Assembly: GCA_023434095.1 (NCBI GenBank)
Contig: JAEYTJ010000281.1
Coordinates: 1 to 30,803, forward strand
DNA: 30,803 nt
Source of the DNA: Pseudomonadota bacterium
GTDB taxonomy: Bacteria; Pseudomonadota; Alphaproteobacteria; Rhizobiales; Xanthobacteraceae
Reading direction: 5' to 3'
The notes beneath the pieces were generated by a model. The model worked only from the letters and a program-made list of their open reading frames with translations, ran no database searches and was not told the DNA's origin. Numbering within the stretch: the first letter of the stretch is position 1; each line of letters begins with the position of its first letter. Of the stretch, positions 7,580-15,996 are shown in pieces. The position numbers and the translations under genes are program-made.

Positions 7580-8359
7580 TCAGTTGTTCCGGTTGCCGAA
7601 CAGCTGCAGCAGCATGATGAACATGTTGATGAAGTCGAGATACAGCGTCAGCGCGCCCATGATCGCCTTGCGGCCGGCCACCACGTCGTCGTCGCCCGCG
7701 AAGTACATCTCCTTGATGCGCTGCGTGTCGTAGGCGGTGAGGCCGGCGAACACCAGCACGCCCACCACGGAGATGATGAACTGCAGCATGGACGAGGCGA
7801 GGAAGATGTTCACCACCATGGCGACGAGGACGCCGATCAGGCCCATGATGAGGAACGAGCCGAGGCCCGACAGGCTGCGCGAGGTGGTGTAGCCGTAGAG
7901 GCTGAGGCCGCCGAACGCCGCCGCGGTGATGAAGAACACCCGCACGATGCTCTCATGCGTGTAGACTAGGAAGATGCTGGCCAGCGACACGCCGACGAGC
8001 GCGGCATAGACCCAGAAGATGGTCTGCGCGGCGCCGACGCTCAGCCGGTCGACGCGGAAGCTGAGGAACAGCACGGCCGCGAGCGGGGCGAACATCACAA
8101 CATAGCGCAGCGGGCTGCCGAACAGCGTGGCGCCGAACTCGGTGAGGTAGATGCCGGCGAACTGATAGGGCGTCGCGACGTCGGAGACGGCGAGCATGTA
8201 GATGCCGAGCGCCGCCGCGCCGGTGATGGCGAGGCCGAGCGTCATGTAGTTGTAGACGCGCAGCATATAGGCGCGCAGGCCCTGGTCGATCTCGGCCTGC
8301 GTCCGCGCCGCCGTCGCCCCGAAGCGCGGCACGGAGACGTTGCGGTTAAAGTCGGACAT
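7580..8359 (-). CDS. Bax inhibitor-1/YccA family membrane protein
   Basis: A 259-residue integral membrane protein with about seven hydrophobic helices after a soluble N-terminus of roughly 40 residues. Typical family sequences are LRVYNYMTLGLAITGAAALG at the first helix, ITAAAFGGLSLYGYTT in the middle, and the C-terminal FAGLTAYDTQRIKEMY followed by ALTLYLDFINMFIMLLQLFG. The conserved acidic residues of the last two segments (YDTQ and LDFIN) are thought in BI-1 relatives to form a pH-sensitive gate for calcium leak; bacterial YccA also interacts with the FtsH protease. ATG 8359 has GGGAGAGG upstream. It is a single gene with its own terminator and a leader rich in inverted repeats. Confidence 0.93.
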   Translation of the reverse strand: MSDFNRNVSVPRFGATAARTQAEIDQGLRAYMLRVYNYMTLGLAITGAAALGIYMLAVSDVATPYQFAGIYLTEFGATLFGSPLRYVVMFAPLAAVLFLSFRVDRLSVGAAQTIFWVYAALVGVSLASIFLVYTHESIVRVFFITAAAFGGLSLYGYTTSRSLSGLGSFLIMGLIGVLVAMVVNIFLASSMLQFIISVVGVLVFAGLTAYDTQRIKEMYFAGDDDVVAGRKAIMGALTLYLDFINMFIMLLQLFGNRNN

Positions 8360-8396
8360 GGTCGGATCCTCTCCCGGTAATTCCGTGGCCCACCCG

Positions 8397-8417
8397 TTCC
8401 CGGCGACATGCCGGGAA
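8397..8417. promoter_or_regulatory. Inverted repeat in the leader of the Bax-inhibitor-1 family gene
   Basis: TTCCCGGC (8397-8404), GACAT, GCCGGGAA (8410-8417) is a perfect 8-bp stem with a 5-base loop, 38 bases upstream of the ATG. It could be an operator or an RNA hairpin in the untranslated leader. Confidence 0.4.
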
Positions 8418-8452
8418 GCGCGGGAAATCAGCGTGAATATGAGGGCGCGCCC

Positions 8453-8483
8453 TTCCTGCCGCAAGTGAAGTTTGCGACAGGAA
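8453..8483. promoter_or_regulatory. Long inverted repeat between ybbP-like and Bax-inhibitor-1 genes
   Basis: TTCCTGCCGCAA (8453-8464) and TTGCGACAGGAA (8472-8483) are 12-base arms with one mismatch around a 7-base loop. It lies 37 bases past the ybbP-like stop with no T-run after it, and about 95 bases before the next start. A 10-base palindrome, GGGCGCGCCC, is adjacent at 8443-8452. Roles as message-end hairpin or operator are both possible. Confidence 0.45.
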
Positions 8484-8519
8484 TGACGCTGCGGCACCGG
8501 GCGCCGCGCCCGGCGCGCA

Positions 8520-11123
8520 TCAGAGGTTGCGCAGGATGCGCGCCGGCTTCTGTCCGAGCGCCCGCCAGGTGCCGATGAGGCCGAAGCCGACGGTGAGCAC
8601 CAGCGCCACCGCGACCGCGCCGAGCGCCGCGCCGGTGGACCAGGCGAAGCCGAGCTTCATCACATGGACCACCACCACATAGGCCGCTGCCGCGCCGGCG
8701 CCGACCGCGACCACCGCGGTGACGAGGCCGAGAGCGGCGTATTCGAGCCCGTAGGCGGCCACCAGCCGCGCCCGGGTGGCGCCCAGCGTCTTCAGGATCA
8801 CCGCGTCATAGACCCGGTGGTGCTGGCCCGCCGCCAGTGCCCCGGCGAGCACCAGCACGCTGGAGAGCAGGGTGACGAGGCTGGCGCCGCGTATGGCGAC
8901 GAGCAGGTTGCCGACGATCTCGCCGATCTGCGTCAGCGCCTCCTTCACCCGCACCGCGGTGACGGCGGGGAAATCCGCCGCCACGGCGCGCCCGAGGCTG
9001 CGTTCGGTGCCGACATCGCCGCCTTCCGGCAGGGTCAGCGTCGCCAGCGAGGTGTGCGGCGCCCCGGCGAAGGTGTTGGGCGAGAACACCATGACGAAGT
9101 TGATGGCGAGCCGTTCCCATTCCACGTCGCGCAGATTGGCGATGGTGGCGGTGATGGAGCGGCCGAGTACGTTCACCGTCACCTCGTCGCCGATCTTGAG
9201 GCCGAAGGCGTCGGCGATCTCGCGCTCGAACGAGACCAGAGGCGGGCCGGCATAATCGGCCGGCCACCATTCGCCGCCCGCCAGGACGGACCCCTCGGGC
9301 AGGGTCTGCGCATAGGTGATGCCGCGGTCGGAGGAGAGCACCCAGGCGAATTCCGGCGGCGGCTCGAGGCTTTCCGCCGCCCGCCCGGCGAGGGTGAGGA
9401 TGCGCCCGCGCAGCATCGGCACCACCTCGACCTCGCCCTCGGGCGCCTTCTGCTTGAGGAACTGCGTGAAGGCTTCCGTCTCGCCGTTCTGGATGTCGAG
9501 GAAGAAGAAGCTGGGCGCCTCTGTGGGCAGGCGCGAGGTGAGTTCGCGGGTCAGGCTGCGGTCGATCAGCGCCAGCGTCACCAGAAGGGTGAGGCCGAGG
9601 CCGAGCGAGAGCACGATGGTGGGGGTGAGCGCCGCCGGCCGGTGGATGTTGGCGAGCGCGAGGCGCAGCGCGGTGGAGCGCGGGCGCGGCAGCCGGCGGG
9701 CGATGGCCATGATGCCGGCGCCGACGAGCCGCAGCACGACGAGCACGCTCGCCGCCGCCGCGAGATAGATCATCGCGATGTTGCGCTGCTCCGAGGCGTA
9801 GACGGCGAGGGCGGCCAGCGCCAGGACGGCAAGGCCGGTGAGGGCGATGTAGACGAGGCGCGGCCGGCGGCGGCCGCCTTCGACATGCTCGCGGAACAGT
9901 GCCGACACCGGCACGTCGTGGGAGAGGCCCAGCGGCCAGAGCGCGAAGGCCAGGGCGATCAGCGCGCCATAGGCCAGCGCCAGCAGGATCGCGCCGGGCT
10001 GCAGGCTCGGCTCGATGGCCACCGGCAGCAGGTGACCGAAGGCAGCATTGGCAAGGTAGGGCAGGGACGAGCCCACCGCGATGCCGATGGCGATGCCGAT
10101 GGCCGCGATCAGCCCCACCTCGGCGAGATAGATGGCGAAGACCGTCCGTCCCGGCGCGCCGAGGCTCTTGAAGGTGGCAACGACGCCGCGCTTGGCGTCG
10201 AGATGGCTCTTCACCGCATTGGCGACGCCGACGCCGCCGACGAGGAGGGCGGTGAGGCCGACGAGGGTGAGATATTCGGTGAAGCGGCGGACATTGTTCT
10301 CCAGGCGCGGCGCGGCGGCCTCCCGGGTGCGGGCCTCGAAGCCGGCCTCCGGGGCGCCCTTCTGCACCTCGTCGACGAAGGCGGTAAGGTCTGCCGGGCG
10401 GTCCATCTTCACCCGGTAGTGCCAGCGTACCAGGCTGCCGGGCTGCAAGAGGTCGCTGGCGCGCAGCGCGTCGATCGACACCAGCACGCGCGGGCCGAAG
10501 CCGATGCCAGTGGAGAGCAGGTCCGGCTCGCGCTCCAGCGTGCCGCGCAGGATGAGCGTCGCCGCGCCGAGCTGGAACCGGTCGCCGGTCTTCAGCTGCA
10601 GCCGATCGGCGAGGGCGGGGTCGACCAGCGCGCCATAGGCATCACCGTCGCGGGCGAGAGCAGTGGCGAGCGGTTGCGGCGGGGCGATGTCGAGCGTGCC
10701 GACCATGGGGTAGACGCCGTCTACCGCCTTCACCTCCGCCAGCGTGGCGTCCAGCGCCTCGCCGCTGCCGGCGCGGGCCATGGCGCGCAGGGTGGCGATG
10801 GTGGAAACGCGGCCGCCCGCCTCGATCAGCCGGTATTCCTCCGGGCTCGCCTCGCGCTGCACCAGGGTGAAGGCGGCATCGCCGCCCAGCAGCGTCGTGC
10901 CCTCGCGGGCCAGCCCGTCGGTCAGCGCGCGCGAAAACGCGCCGACGCCGGCGATGGCGGCGACGCCGAGCGCGAGGCAGGCGAGGAACACGGCGAAGCC
11001 GCGCAGGCCGCCGCGCAGTTCGCGCAGGGCGAAGCGCAGCGGCAGGGTGCGGCGGCTGGGCGCCCGTGGCGGCACGGCGGGAGCCGTCGCCGCGGCCGAA
11101 GTGGACAACTGGTCGGTGCTCAT
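8520..11123 (-). CDS. ybbP: ABC transporter permease, FtsX-like (YbbP type)
   Basis: An 867-residue inner-membrane protein with FtsX-like repeats. After a soluble, Ala/Pro-rich N-terminus comes LRFALRELRGGLRGFAVFLA with the first membrane helix, then a periplasmic domain (about 65-260). Next are membrane blocks around 265-480 including VGLTALLVGGVGVANAVKSHL, a second periplasmic domain (about 520-730), and C-terminal helices with VYDAVILKTLGATRARLVAAYGLEY, the hallmark FtsX/MacB loop. It would work with the ATPase just upstream, whose stop overlaps its ATG by 4 bases (ATGA). The pair is divergent from a tesA-like esterase, as ybbAP and tesA are in E. coli. The family is of the mechanotransmission type or exports lipids or esters; the substrate is unproven. 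Confidence 0.88.
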   Translation of the reverse strand: MSTDQLSTSAAATAPAVPPRAPSRRTLPLRFALRELRGGLRGFAVFLACLALGVAAIAGVGAFSRALTDGLAREGTTLLGGDAAFTLVQREASPEEYRLIEAGGRVSTIATLRAMARAGSGEALDATLAEVKAVDGVYPMVGTLDIAPPQPLATALARDGDAYGALVDPALADRLQLKTGDRFQLGAATLILRGTLEREPDLLSTGIGFGPRVLVSIDALRASDLLQPGSLVRWHYRVKMDRPADLTAFVDEVQKGAPEAGFEARTREAAAPRLENNVRRFTEYLTLVGLTALLVGGVGVANAVKSHLDAKRGVVATFKSLGAPGRTVFAIYLAEVGLIAAIGIAIGIAVGSSLPYLANAAFGHLLPVAIEPSLQPGAILLALAYGALIALAFALWPLGLSHDVPVSALFREHVEGGRRRPRLVYIALTGLAVLALAALAVYASEQRNIAMIYLAAAASVLVVLRLVGAGIMAIARRLPRPRSTALRLALANIHRPAALTPTIVLSLGLGLTLLVTLALIDRSLTRELTSRLPTEAPSFFFLDIQNGETEAFTQFLKQKAPEGEVEVVPMLRGRILTLAGRAAESLEPPPEFAWVLSSDRGITYAQTLPEGSVLAGGEWWPADYAGPPLVSFEREIADAFGLKIGDEVTVNVLGRSITATIANLRDVEWERLAINFVMVFSPNTFAGAPHTSLATLTLPEGGDVGTERSLGRAVAADFPAVTAVRVKEALTQIGEIVGNLLVAIRGASLVTLLSSVLVLAGALAAGQHHRVYDAVILKTLGATRARLVAAYGLEYAALGLVTAVVAVGAGAAAAYVVVVHVMKLGFAWSTGAALGAVAVALVLTVGFGLIGTWRALGQKPARILRNL

Positions 11124-11839
11124 GCGCCGGCCTCGGCGCCGGCCGGTACTTCCGCCGTCTCGACCGAGCCGGAGCGCAGGCGCACCGTGCGGTCGCAGCG
11201 CCGGGCCAGCGTCGGGTCGTGGGGGACGATGACCAGCGTGGCGCCGCGCCGCGCCTGCGCCTCGAAAAGCAGGTCCATGATCTGCTTGCCGGTGGCCTCG
11301 TCGAGATTGCCGGTCGGCTCGTCGGCGACGAGGATGCGCGGTTCCGGCGCCAGGGCGCGGGCCACGGCCACGCGCTGCTGCTCGCCGCCGGAAAGCTGGG
11401 AAGGGTAATGGTCGAGCCGGTGGCCGAGGCCGACGGCGGTGAGCTCGGCGGCGGCGCGGGCGAAGGCGTCGGCGCGGCCGGCGAGCTCCAGCGGCACGGC
11501 GACGTTCTCCACGGCCGTCATGGTCGGGATGAGGTGGAAGGCCTGGAAGACGATGCCGACATGCCGGCCGCGGAAGCGGGCGAGGGCGTCCTCGTCGAGG
11601 CCGGTGAGTTCCTGCCCCGCGACCTCGACCCGGCCGGCATCCGCCCGCTCGAGCCCGGCCAGCACCATCAGCAGGCTCGACTTGCCCGAGCCGGAGGGGC
11701 CGACGAGCCCGACCGCCTCGCCCTGTCGGATCGCGAGCGAGACGCCCTTGAGGATGTGCACGCGCGCCGCGCCGCTGCCGAGGGAGAGTTCGACGCCATC
11801 GAGGCGGATGGCGGTAGCCTGGGTCGTATCAGAAGGCAT
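11120..11839 (-). CDS. ybbA: ABC transporter ATP-binding protein (YbbA type)
   Basis: A 239-residue ATPase of the LolD/MacB/YbbA class. It has Walker A GPSGSGKSS at 47-55, the Q-loop around Gln99 (GIVFQAFHLIPTMTAVENV), the signature LSGGEQQR at 149-156, Walker B ILVADEPT around 169-176 with catalytic Glu174, a D-loop GNLDEATG, and His207 as the switch residue in VPHD. The ATG at 11839 gives the usual family length; an in-frame ATG at 11923 would add 28 residues not seen in the family. Its stop overlaps the start of the FtsX-like permease, so the two subunits are translationally coupled. The ribosome binding site is weak (AAGAG). Confidence 0.92.
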   Translation of the reverse strand: MPSDTTQATAIRLDGVELSLGSGAARVHILKGVSLAIRQGEAVGLVGPSGSGKSSLLMVLAGLERADAGRVEVAGQELTGLDEDALARFRGRHVGIVFQAFHLIPTMTAVENVAVPLELAGRADAFARAAAELTAVGLGHRLDHYPSQLSGGEQQRVAVARALAPEPRILVADEPTGNLDEATGKQIMDLLFEAQARRGATLVIVPHDPTLARRCDRTVRLRSGSVETAEVPAGAEAGA

Positions 11840-11944
11840 GGGGCTCTTTTCGCGTCTGTTGCAGGCCGGCGGGGCCTTGTCCTCTGGAGGCCGGCATCCC
11901 GTGCACCATATGTTGCGCTGCACCGCTTCCGAAAGGGTAGGCCC

Positions 11945-12616
11945 TTGTCACGATTGCTCCATCGGCTCCTCGCTCTGTGCGGCCTTGTCCTGATTGGCGG
12001 GGCGAGCGCCGTCGCGACCGCTTCGGCCGAACCGCTGCGCCTCGTGGCGTTTGGCGACAGCCTTACCGCCGGTTACGGCCTCGCCGCCAATCAGGCCTTT
12101 CCCGTACGTCTGCAGGCCGCGCTGAAGGCGAAGGGACACGAGGTTGTGATCGAGAATGCCGGCGTCTCCGGCGACACGACCAGCGCAGGCTTGGCGCGGC
12201 TGGACTGGTCGATCCCCGACGGGACCGACGGGGTGATCCTGGAACTCGGCGCCAATGACGCGCTGCGCGGCCTCGACCCGGCGATCCCCGAGCGCTCGCT
12301 CGACGCCATACTGGCGCGGCTGAAGGCGCGCGGCATTCCCGTGCTGATGGCGGGCATGCGCGCGCCGCCCAATCTCGGCGGCGCCTACCAGGCGCGCTTC
12401 GATGGCATCTATGAGCGGCTGGCGCAGAAATACGACGTGCCGCTCTACCCGTTCTTCCTCGACGGCGTGGCGGGCAACACCTCGCTGAACCTGCCCGACG
12501 GCGTGCATCCCACCGCCGCCGGGGTGGATATCATCGTCGAGCGCATGCTGCCGGCGGTCGAAGCCTTCCTCGCCACGCTGAAGGCGCCGGCACCGGGTGC
12601 GGCCAACCCCGGCTGA
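11945..12616 (+). CDS. tesA: Periplasmic SGNH-fold arylesterase/lysophospholipase (TesA-like), TTG start
   Basis: A 223-residue secreted esterase. A signal peptide covers about residues 1-28 (MSRLLHRLLALCGLVLI..., ending ASA). All SGNH blocks are present: GDSLTAGYG with nucleophile Ser39, AGVSGDTT with Gly76, LELGANDALRG with Asn104, and LPDGVHP with Asp185 and His188. It would hydrolyse short acyl, aryl or lysophospholipid esters. No ATG or GTG fits; the TTG at 11945 is preceded by GAAAGG and gives exactly one signal peptide, so I take it as the start. It diverges from ybbA-ybbP with a spacer of 105 bases, an arrangement kept from E. coli, which suggests a joint function at the envelope. Confidence 0.9.
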   Translation: MSRLLHRLLALCGLVLIGGASAVATASAEPLRLVAFGDSLTAGYGLAANQAFPVRLQAALKAKGHEVVIENAGVSGDTTSAGLARLDWSIPDGTDGVILELGANDALRGLDPAIPERSLDAILARLKARGIPVLMAGMRAPPNLGGAYQARFDGIYERLAQKYDVPLYPFFLDGVAGNTSLNLPDGVHPTAAGVDIIVERMLPAVEAFLATLKAPAPGAANPG

Positions 12617-12749
12617 TCGCACAGCCCCCGCGGGTGGCAATGGCCGAATTGTGACGACCTGTGGCCCGTCGGTCCTCGACGGGTCGGGCACCGTGGGCTA
12701 TCGCTCGGCCCGGGGCCATGTCGTGCGTAGTCTGCCTGTGCGGGGGCAC

Positions 12750-14792
12750 ATGAAATACCGAAGCGAGATCGACGGCCTGAGGGCCGTCGCCGTCGTTCCC
12801 GTCATTCTGTTCCATGCCGGATTCGGCGCGTTTTCCGGCGGTTATGTCGGGGTCGACGTCTTCTTCGTCATCAGCGGCTACCTGATTACCATCATCCTGC
12901 TCAACGAGATCGAGGGCGGCCGCTTCTCCATCGCCCGCTTCTATGAGCGGCGGGCGCGGCGCATACTGCCGGCGCTCACCGTGGTGATGCTGGCGTGCCT
13001 TCCTTTCGCCTGGCTGTGGATGATCCCCGACCAGTTGCGGGACTTCGGCGCCAGCCTGGTGGCGGTGGTCTTCTTCGTCTCCAATTTCCTGTTCTGGAGC
13101 GAGGAAAGCAGCTATTTCGCCGCCGCTGCCGAGCTGAAGCCGCTGCTGCACACTTGGAGCCTCGCGGTCGAGGAGCAATATTACCTGTTTGCACCGCTGA
13201 CCCTCGCCCTTCTCTGGCGCTTCGGCCGGCGACGGCTGTTCTGGCTGGTTGTGGCCAGCGCGGTGCTCGGCCTTCTCGCCACCGAATGGGGCTGGCGCTA
13301 CGCGTCGCGGGCCAATTTCTACCTTCCGCAGTTTCGCATCTGGGAACTGCTCGCCGGCTCGATCTGCGGCTTTCTCGCCACCAGCCACGCCCCGCGCGCC
13401 AGCAACGGGCTGAGCGCGCTGGGCCTGGGCCTGATCCTGTTCGCGATTTTCGCCTTCGACGAGAACACGCCTTTCCCCAGCCTCTATGCGCTGGTGCCGG
13501 TGGGCGGGGCGGCGCTGGTGGTGCTCTTCGCGCATAAGGGCACCTGGGTGGCGCGCCTGCTCTCGGCGCGGGCGCTGGTGGGCATCGGGCTGATCAGCTA
13601 CAGCGCCTATCTCTGGCACCAGCCGCTTTTCGCTTTCGCCCGCATCCGTTCGCTGGTCGAGCCGGCGCCGGCACTGATGATGGTGCTGGCGCTGCTCTCC
13701 ATGGGCCTTGCCTATCTCAGCTGGCGCTTCGTCGAGCAGCCCTTCCGCCGCCGGCCGGTGCCGCTGATGCCCTCGCGCCGCGCCGTGTTCACCGCGAGCA
13801 GCGCCGTCGGCGTCGGCTTCGTTGCCATCGGCCTCTATGCCAGCCTTTCCGGCGGTGTCCCGAGCCGGCTCGCCGGCGTCGCGCCCGACAGCTACGCCGG
13901 CAAGCTGCTGGCTTCCACCCGCCGCCCGCCGCTGCATCTCGACTGCACGCCCGTGCCGCCGGGCGAGAACCGGGCGCCGCTGTGCGCCGTGTTCACGCCG
14001 GAGAATCCGGCGCTGCGCATCCTGCTGATCGGCGACAGCCATGCCGGTACCATGCTGCCAGCCTTCGCCGGCGTCGGGCGCAACAATGCGGTCTACCAGA
14101 TGGCGCTGGCGAGCTGCCCGCCAATCAACCGCACCAGCCTGCACCGGGCGATCTTCGATATCGGCGTGTGCGAGCAGGCCACGCGCGACCAGCTCCAGAC
14201 GGTGCGCGAGGGGAATTTCGACGTGGTGGTACTCGCGGCCCGGTGGTCGGTCTATGCCGGACGGGAGGGGCGTCGCTCCTTCGCGCTGGGGCCGGAGGGC
14301 GACCCGTATTTCCCCTCCCTGGCTACCTCGCGCGCCACCTTCGCCAGCCATCTCGCGGCGACGGTGAAGGACTATCGCGACCTCGGCGTGGCGGTGGTGC
14401 TGATCGAGCAGGTGCCGGAACACAGGGTGCTGCCGCGCAAGGTGATCGAGCAGGCGATCCTGCTCGACCTCGACCACGGGAACGGTGCGGCGCAGTTCGA
14501 GAAGGCGGTGGAGGAGAGTTCCGTTACCGTGGAGGAGGACGGCAAGCTGCAGGCCTTCGCCCAGGGGGAACTGGACAAGCTGCGCGGCGAGAAGGTCTGG
14601 GTCCTTTCCTTCGATGAGCTGTTCGCGCGCGATGGGCGCTATCGCTGGGGCGCCCGCGACGGGACCTATTACATCGACGGTGACCACCTTTCCGCCTATG
14701 GCGCGGCGCTGATTGAGCCGGCGTTGACGGAGGCGTTCCGGGACATCGCCGGCGCGCTCAAGGCCGGCGGGGCCGCGCCGCCCGTGCCCTAG
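12750..14792 (+). CDS. OafA/YrhL-type acyltransferase with C-terminal SGNH domain
   Basis: A 680-residue inner-membrane enzyme that O-acetylates a surface glycan such as O-antigen, capsule or peptidoglycan. The acyltransferase-3 domain (about 1-350) has about ten helices, the N-terminal RSEIDGLRAVAVVPVILFHAG with His22, GGYVGVDVFFVISGYLI, FYERRARRILPA and SLAVEEQYYLFAP. The C-terminal periplasmic domain (about 400-680) is SGNH-like, with LLIGDSHAG around Ser430 and DGDH at 643-646 as the last catalytic block. This two-domain layout is standard for OafA relatives. ATG 12750 follows GGGGG; the frame is open upstream to 12597 but has no family sequence. No glycan biosynthesis cluster is nearby, so the acceptor cannot be told. 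Confidence 0.92.
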   Translation: MKYRSEIDGLRAVAVVPVILFHAGFGAFSGGYVGVDVFFVISGYLITIILLNEIEGGRFSIARFYERRARRILPALTVVMLACLPFAWLWMIPDQLRDFGASLVAVVFFVSNFLFWSEESSYFAAAAELKPLLHTWSLAVEEQYYLFAPLTLALLWRFGRRRLFWLVVASAVLGLLATEWGWRYASRANFYLPQFRIWELLAGSICGFLATSHAPRASNGLSALGLGLILFAIFAFDENTPFPSLYALVPVGGAALVVLFAHKGTWVARLLSARALVGIGLISYSAYLWHQPLFAFARIRSLVEPAPALMMVLALLSMGLAYLSWRFVEQPFRRRPVPLMPSRRAVFTASSAVGVGFVAIGLYASLSGGVPSRLAGVAPDSYAGKLLASTRRPPLHLDCTPVPPGENRAPLCAVFTPENPALRILLIGDSHAGTMLPAFAGVGRNNAVYQMALASCPPINRTSLHRAIFDIGVCEQATRDQLQTVREGNFDVVVLAARWSVYAGREGRRSFALGPEGDPYFPSLATSRATFASHLAATVKDYRDLGVAVVLIEQVPEHRVLPRKVIEQAILLDLDHGNGAAQFEKAVEESSVTVEEDGKLQAFAQGELDKLRGEKVWVLSFDELFARDGRYRWGARDGTYYIDGDHLSAYGAALIEPALTEAFRDIAGALKAGGAAPPVP

Positions 14793-14845
14793 CGGCCGGG
14801 CGAGAAAGAGGCGCGCGGAACGCAGACGGATGGCGGAGCGGCGGG

Positions 14846-14874
14846 TTGCCGGTCGGCCGGGGGCTACCTATCTT
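14846..14874 (+). promoter_or_regulatory. Candidate sigma-70 promoter for the aldo/keto reductase gene
   Basis: TTGCCG (14846-14851), 17 bases, TATCTT (14869-14874). Start of transcription would be near 14881, giving a short leader before the ATG at 14916. Confidence 0.42.
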
Positions 14875-14915
14875 GTGGCGATCTCCCTTCCCCGTCTTTC
14901 CGAAAAGCTCCCCAC

Positions 14916-15962
14916 ATGCAGTATCGCCCGCTCGGCCGCACCGGCCTCGAGGTCTCCACGATCTGTCTCGGCACCATGACCTATGGCGAGCAGAACACCG
15001 AGGCCGAAGGCCATGCGCAGATGGACTATGCGCTCGACCACGGCGTCAATTTCTTCGACACCGCCGAACTCTATTCGATCCCGCCCAAGCCCGAGACGCA
15101 GGGCTCCACCGAGCGCGTCATCGGCAGCTGGTTCAAGGCGCGCGGCAACCGCGACAAGGTGATCCTCGCCACCAAGGTCTGCGGCCTCTCGCAGATGACC
15201 TGGTTCCGCGACGACGGCTCGCCGGCGCGCGCCACCCGCGGCCAGATCCGCGAGGCGGTGGAGAAGAGCCTCACGCGGCTGCAGACCGACTATATCGACC
15301 TCTACCAGCTGCATTGGCCCGGCCGGCCGGTGGCGCTGTTCGGCGCCAACCCGACGCGCTGGGAAAGCGCCAGCGGCGAGGAAACCCCCATCGCCGAGAC
15401 CCTCGCCGCCTTCGCCGAACTGGTGAAGGAGGGCAAGATCCGCCATGTCGGCCTCTCCAATGAGAGCGCCTGGGGAACGATGAGCTTCCTGGCGGAAGCG
15501 GAGCGCACCGGCGGTCCCCGCGTCGCCTCGATCCAGAACGCCTATAATCTTCTGAACCGCACCTATGAGACCGCGCTCGCCGAGGTGAGCCTGCGCGAGG
15601 ATGTAGGGCTGCTGGCCTATTCCCCGCTCGGCCAGGGCTACCTCACCGGCAAGTACCAGAAGGGGGCGCTGCCCGAGGGCTCGCGCACCGCGCTTTTCCA
15701 GCGCGCGTTCCGCTACCAGGTGCCGGGGGCGGAGGAGACGATCGACGACTATCTCGCCATTGCTCGCGAGGCGGGGCTCGATCCCTCGCAGATGGCCATC
15801 GCCTTCTGCCTCACACGAGAATTCGTGACTTCCGTCATCATCGGCGCGACCACGATGAAGCAGCTCGCCACCGATATCGGCGCGGTGGACGTCACGCTGT
15901 CGCCGGAAGTACTGGCGCGCATCGACGCCGTGCACCAGCGCCGCGGCAATCCCTGCCCCTGA
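14916..15962 (+). CDS. tas: NAD(P)H-dependent aldo/keto reductase (Tas-like)
   Basis: A 348-residue (beta/alpha)8-barrel oxidoreductase. It opens MQYRPLGRTGLEVSTICLGTMTYGEQ, typical of E. coli Tas/YajO-like enzymes, and carries the catalytic tetrad Asp48 and Tyr53 (FFDTAELYS), Lys87 (LATKV) and His133 (LYQLHW). The cofactor-binding end has VIIGATTMKQLATDIGA. Length matches Tas (about 346). It would reduce carbonyl compounds; the natural substrate is unknown, and the tas symbol reflects similarity, not a proven role. The ribosome binding site is poor (GAAAAGCTCCCC before ATG). It is monocistronic, with a promoter candidate upstream and a hairpin shared with the convergent yciB gene downstream. 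Confidence 0.9.
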   Translation: MQYRPLGRTGLEVSTICLGTMTYGEQNTEAEGHAQMDYALDHGVNFFDTAELYSIPPKPETQGSTERVIGSWFKARGNRDKVILATKVCGLSQMTWFRDDGSPARATRGQIREAVEKSLTRLQTDYIDLYQLHWPGRPVALFGANPTRWESASGEETPIAETLAAFAELVKEGKIRHVGLSNESAWGTMSFLAEAERTGGPRVASIQNAYNLLNRTYETALAEVSLREDVGLLAYSPLGQGYLTGKYQKGALPEGSRTALFQRAFRYQVPGAEETIDDYLAIAREAGLDPSQMAIAFCLTREFVTSVIIGATTMKQLATDIGAVDVTLSPEVLARIDAVHQRRGNPCP

Positions 15963-15970
15963 CAGGGTGC

Positions 15971-15996
15971 GGCGGCGGGTTTTCCCGCCGCCTATT
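15971..15996. terminator. Terminator-like hairpin between tas-like and yciB genes
   Basis: GGCGGCGGG (15971-15979), loop TTTT, CCCGCCGCC (15984-15992), then TATTT. The 9-bp stem follows the plus-strand stop by 8 bases and overlaps the stop codon of the convergent yciB. The T-run is short, so efficiency is uncertain. Confidence 0.55.

Noticed and set aside
8664..11408. Plus-strand open frame of 914 codons opposite ybbP/ybbA
   Set aside because: It is antisense to a clear ABC permease and ATPase, is rich in Arg/Gly/Asp/Gln as expected for shadow frames in high-GC DNA, has no domain and no ribosome site.
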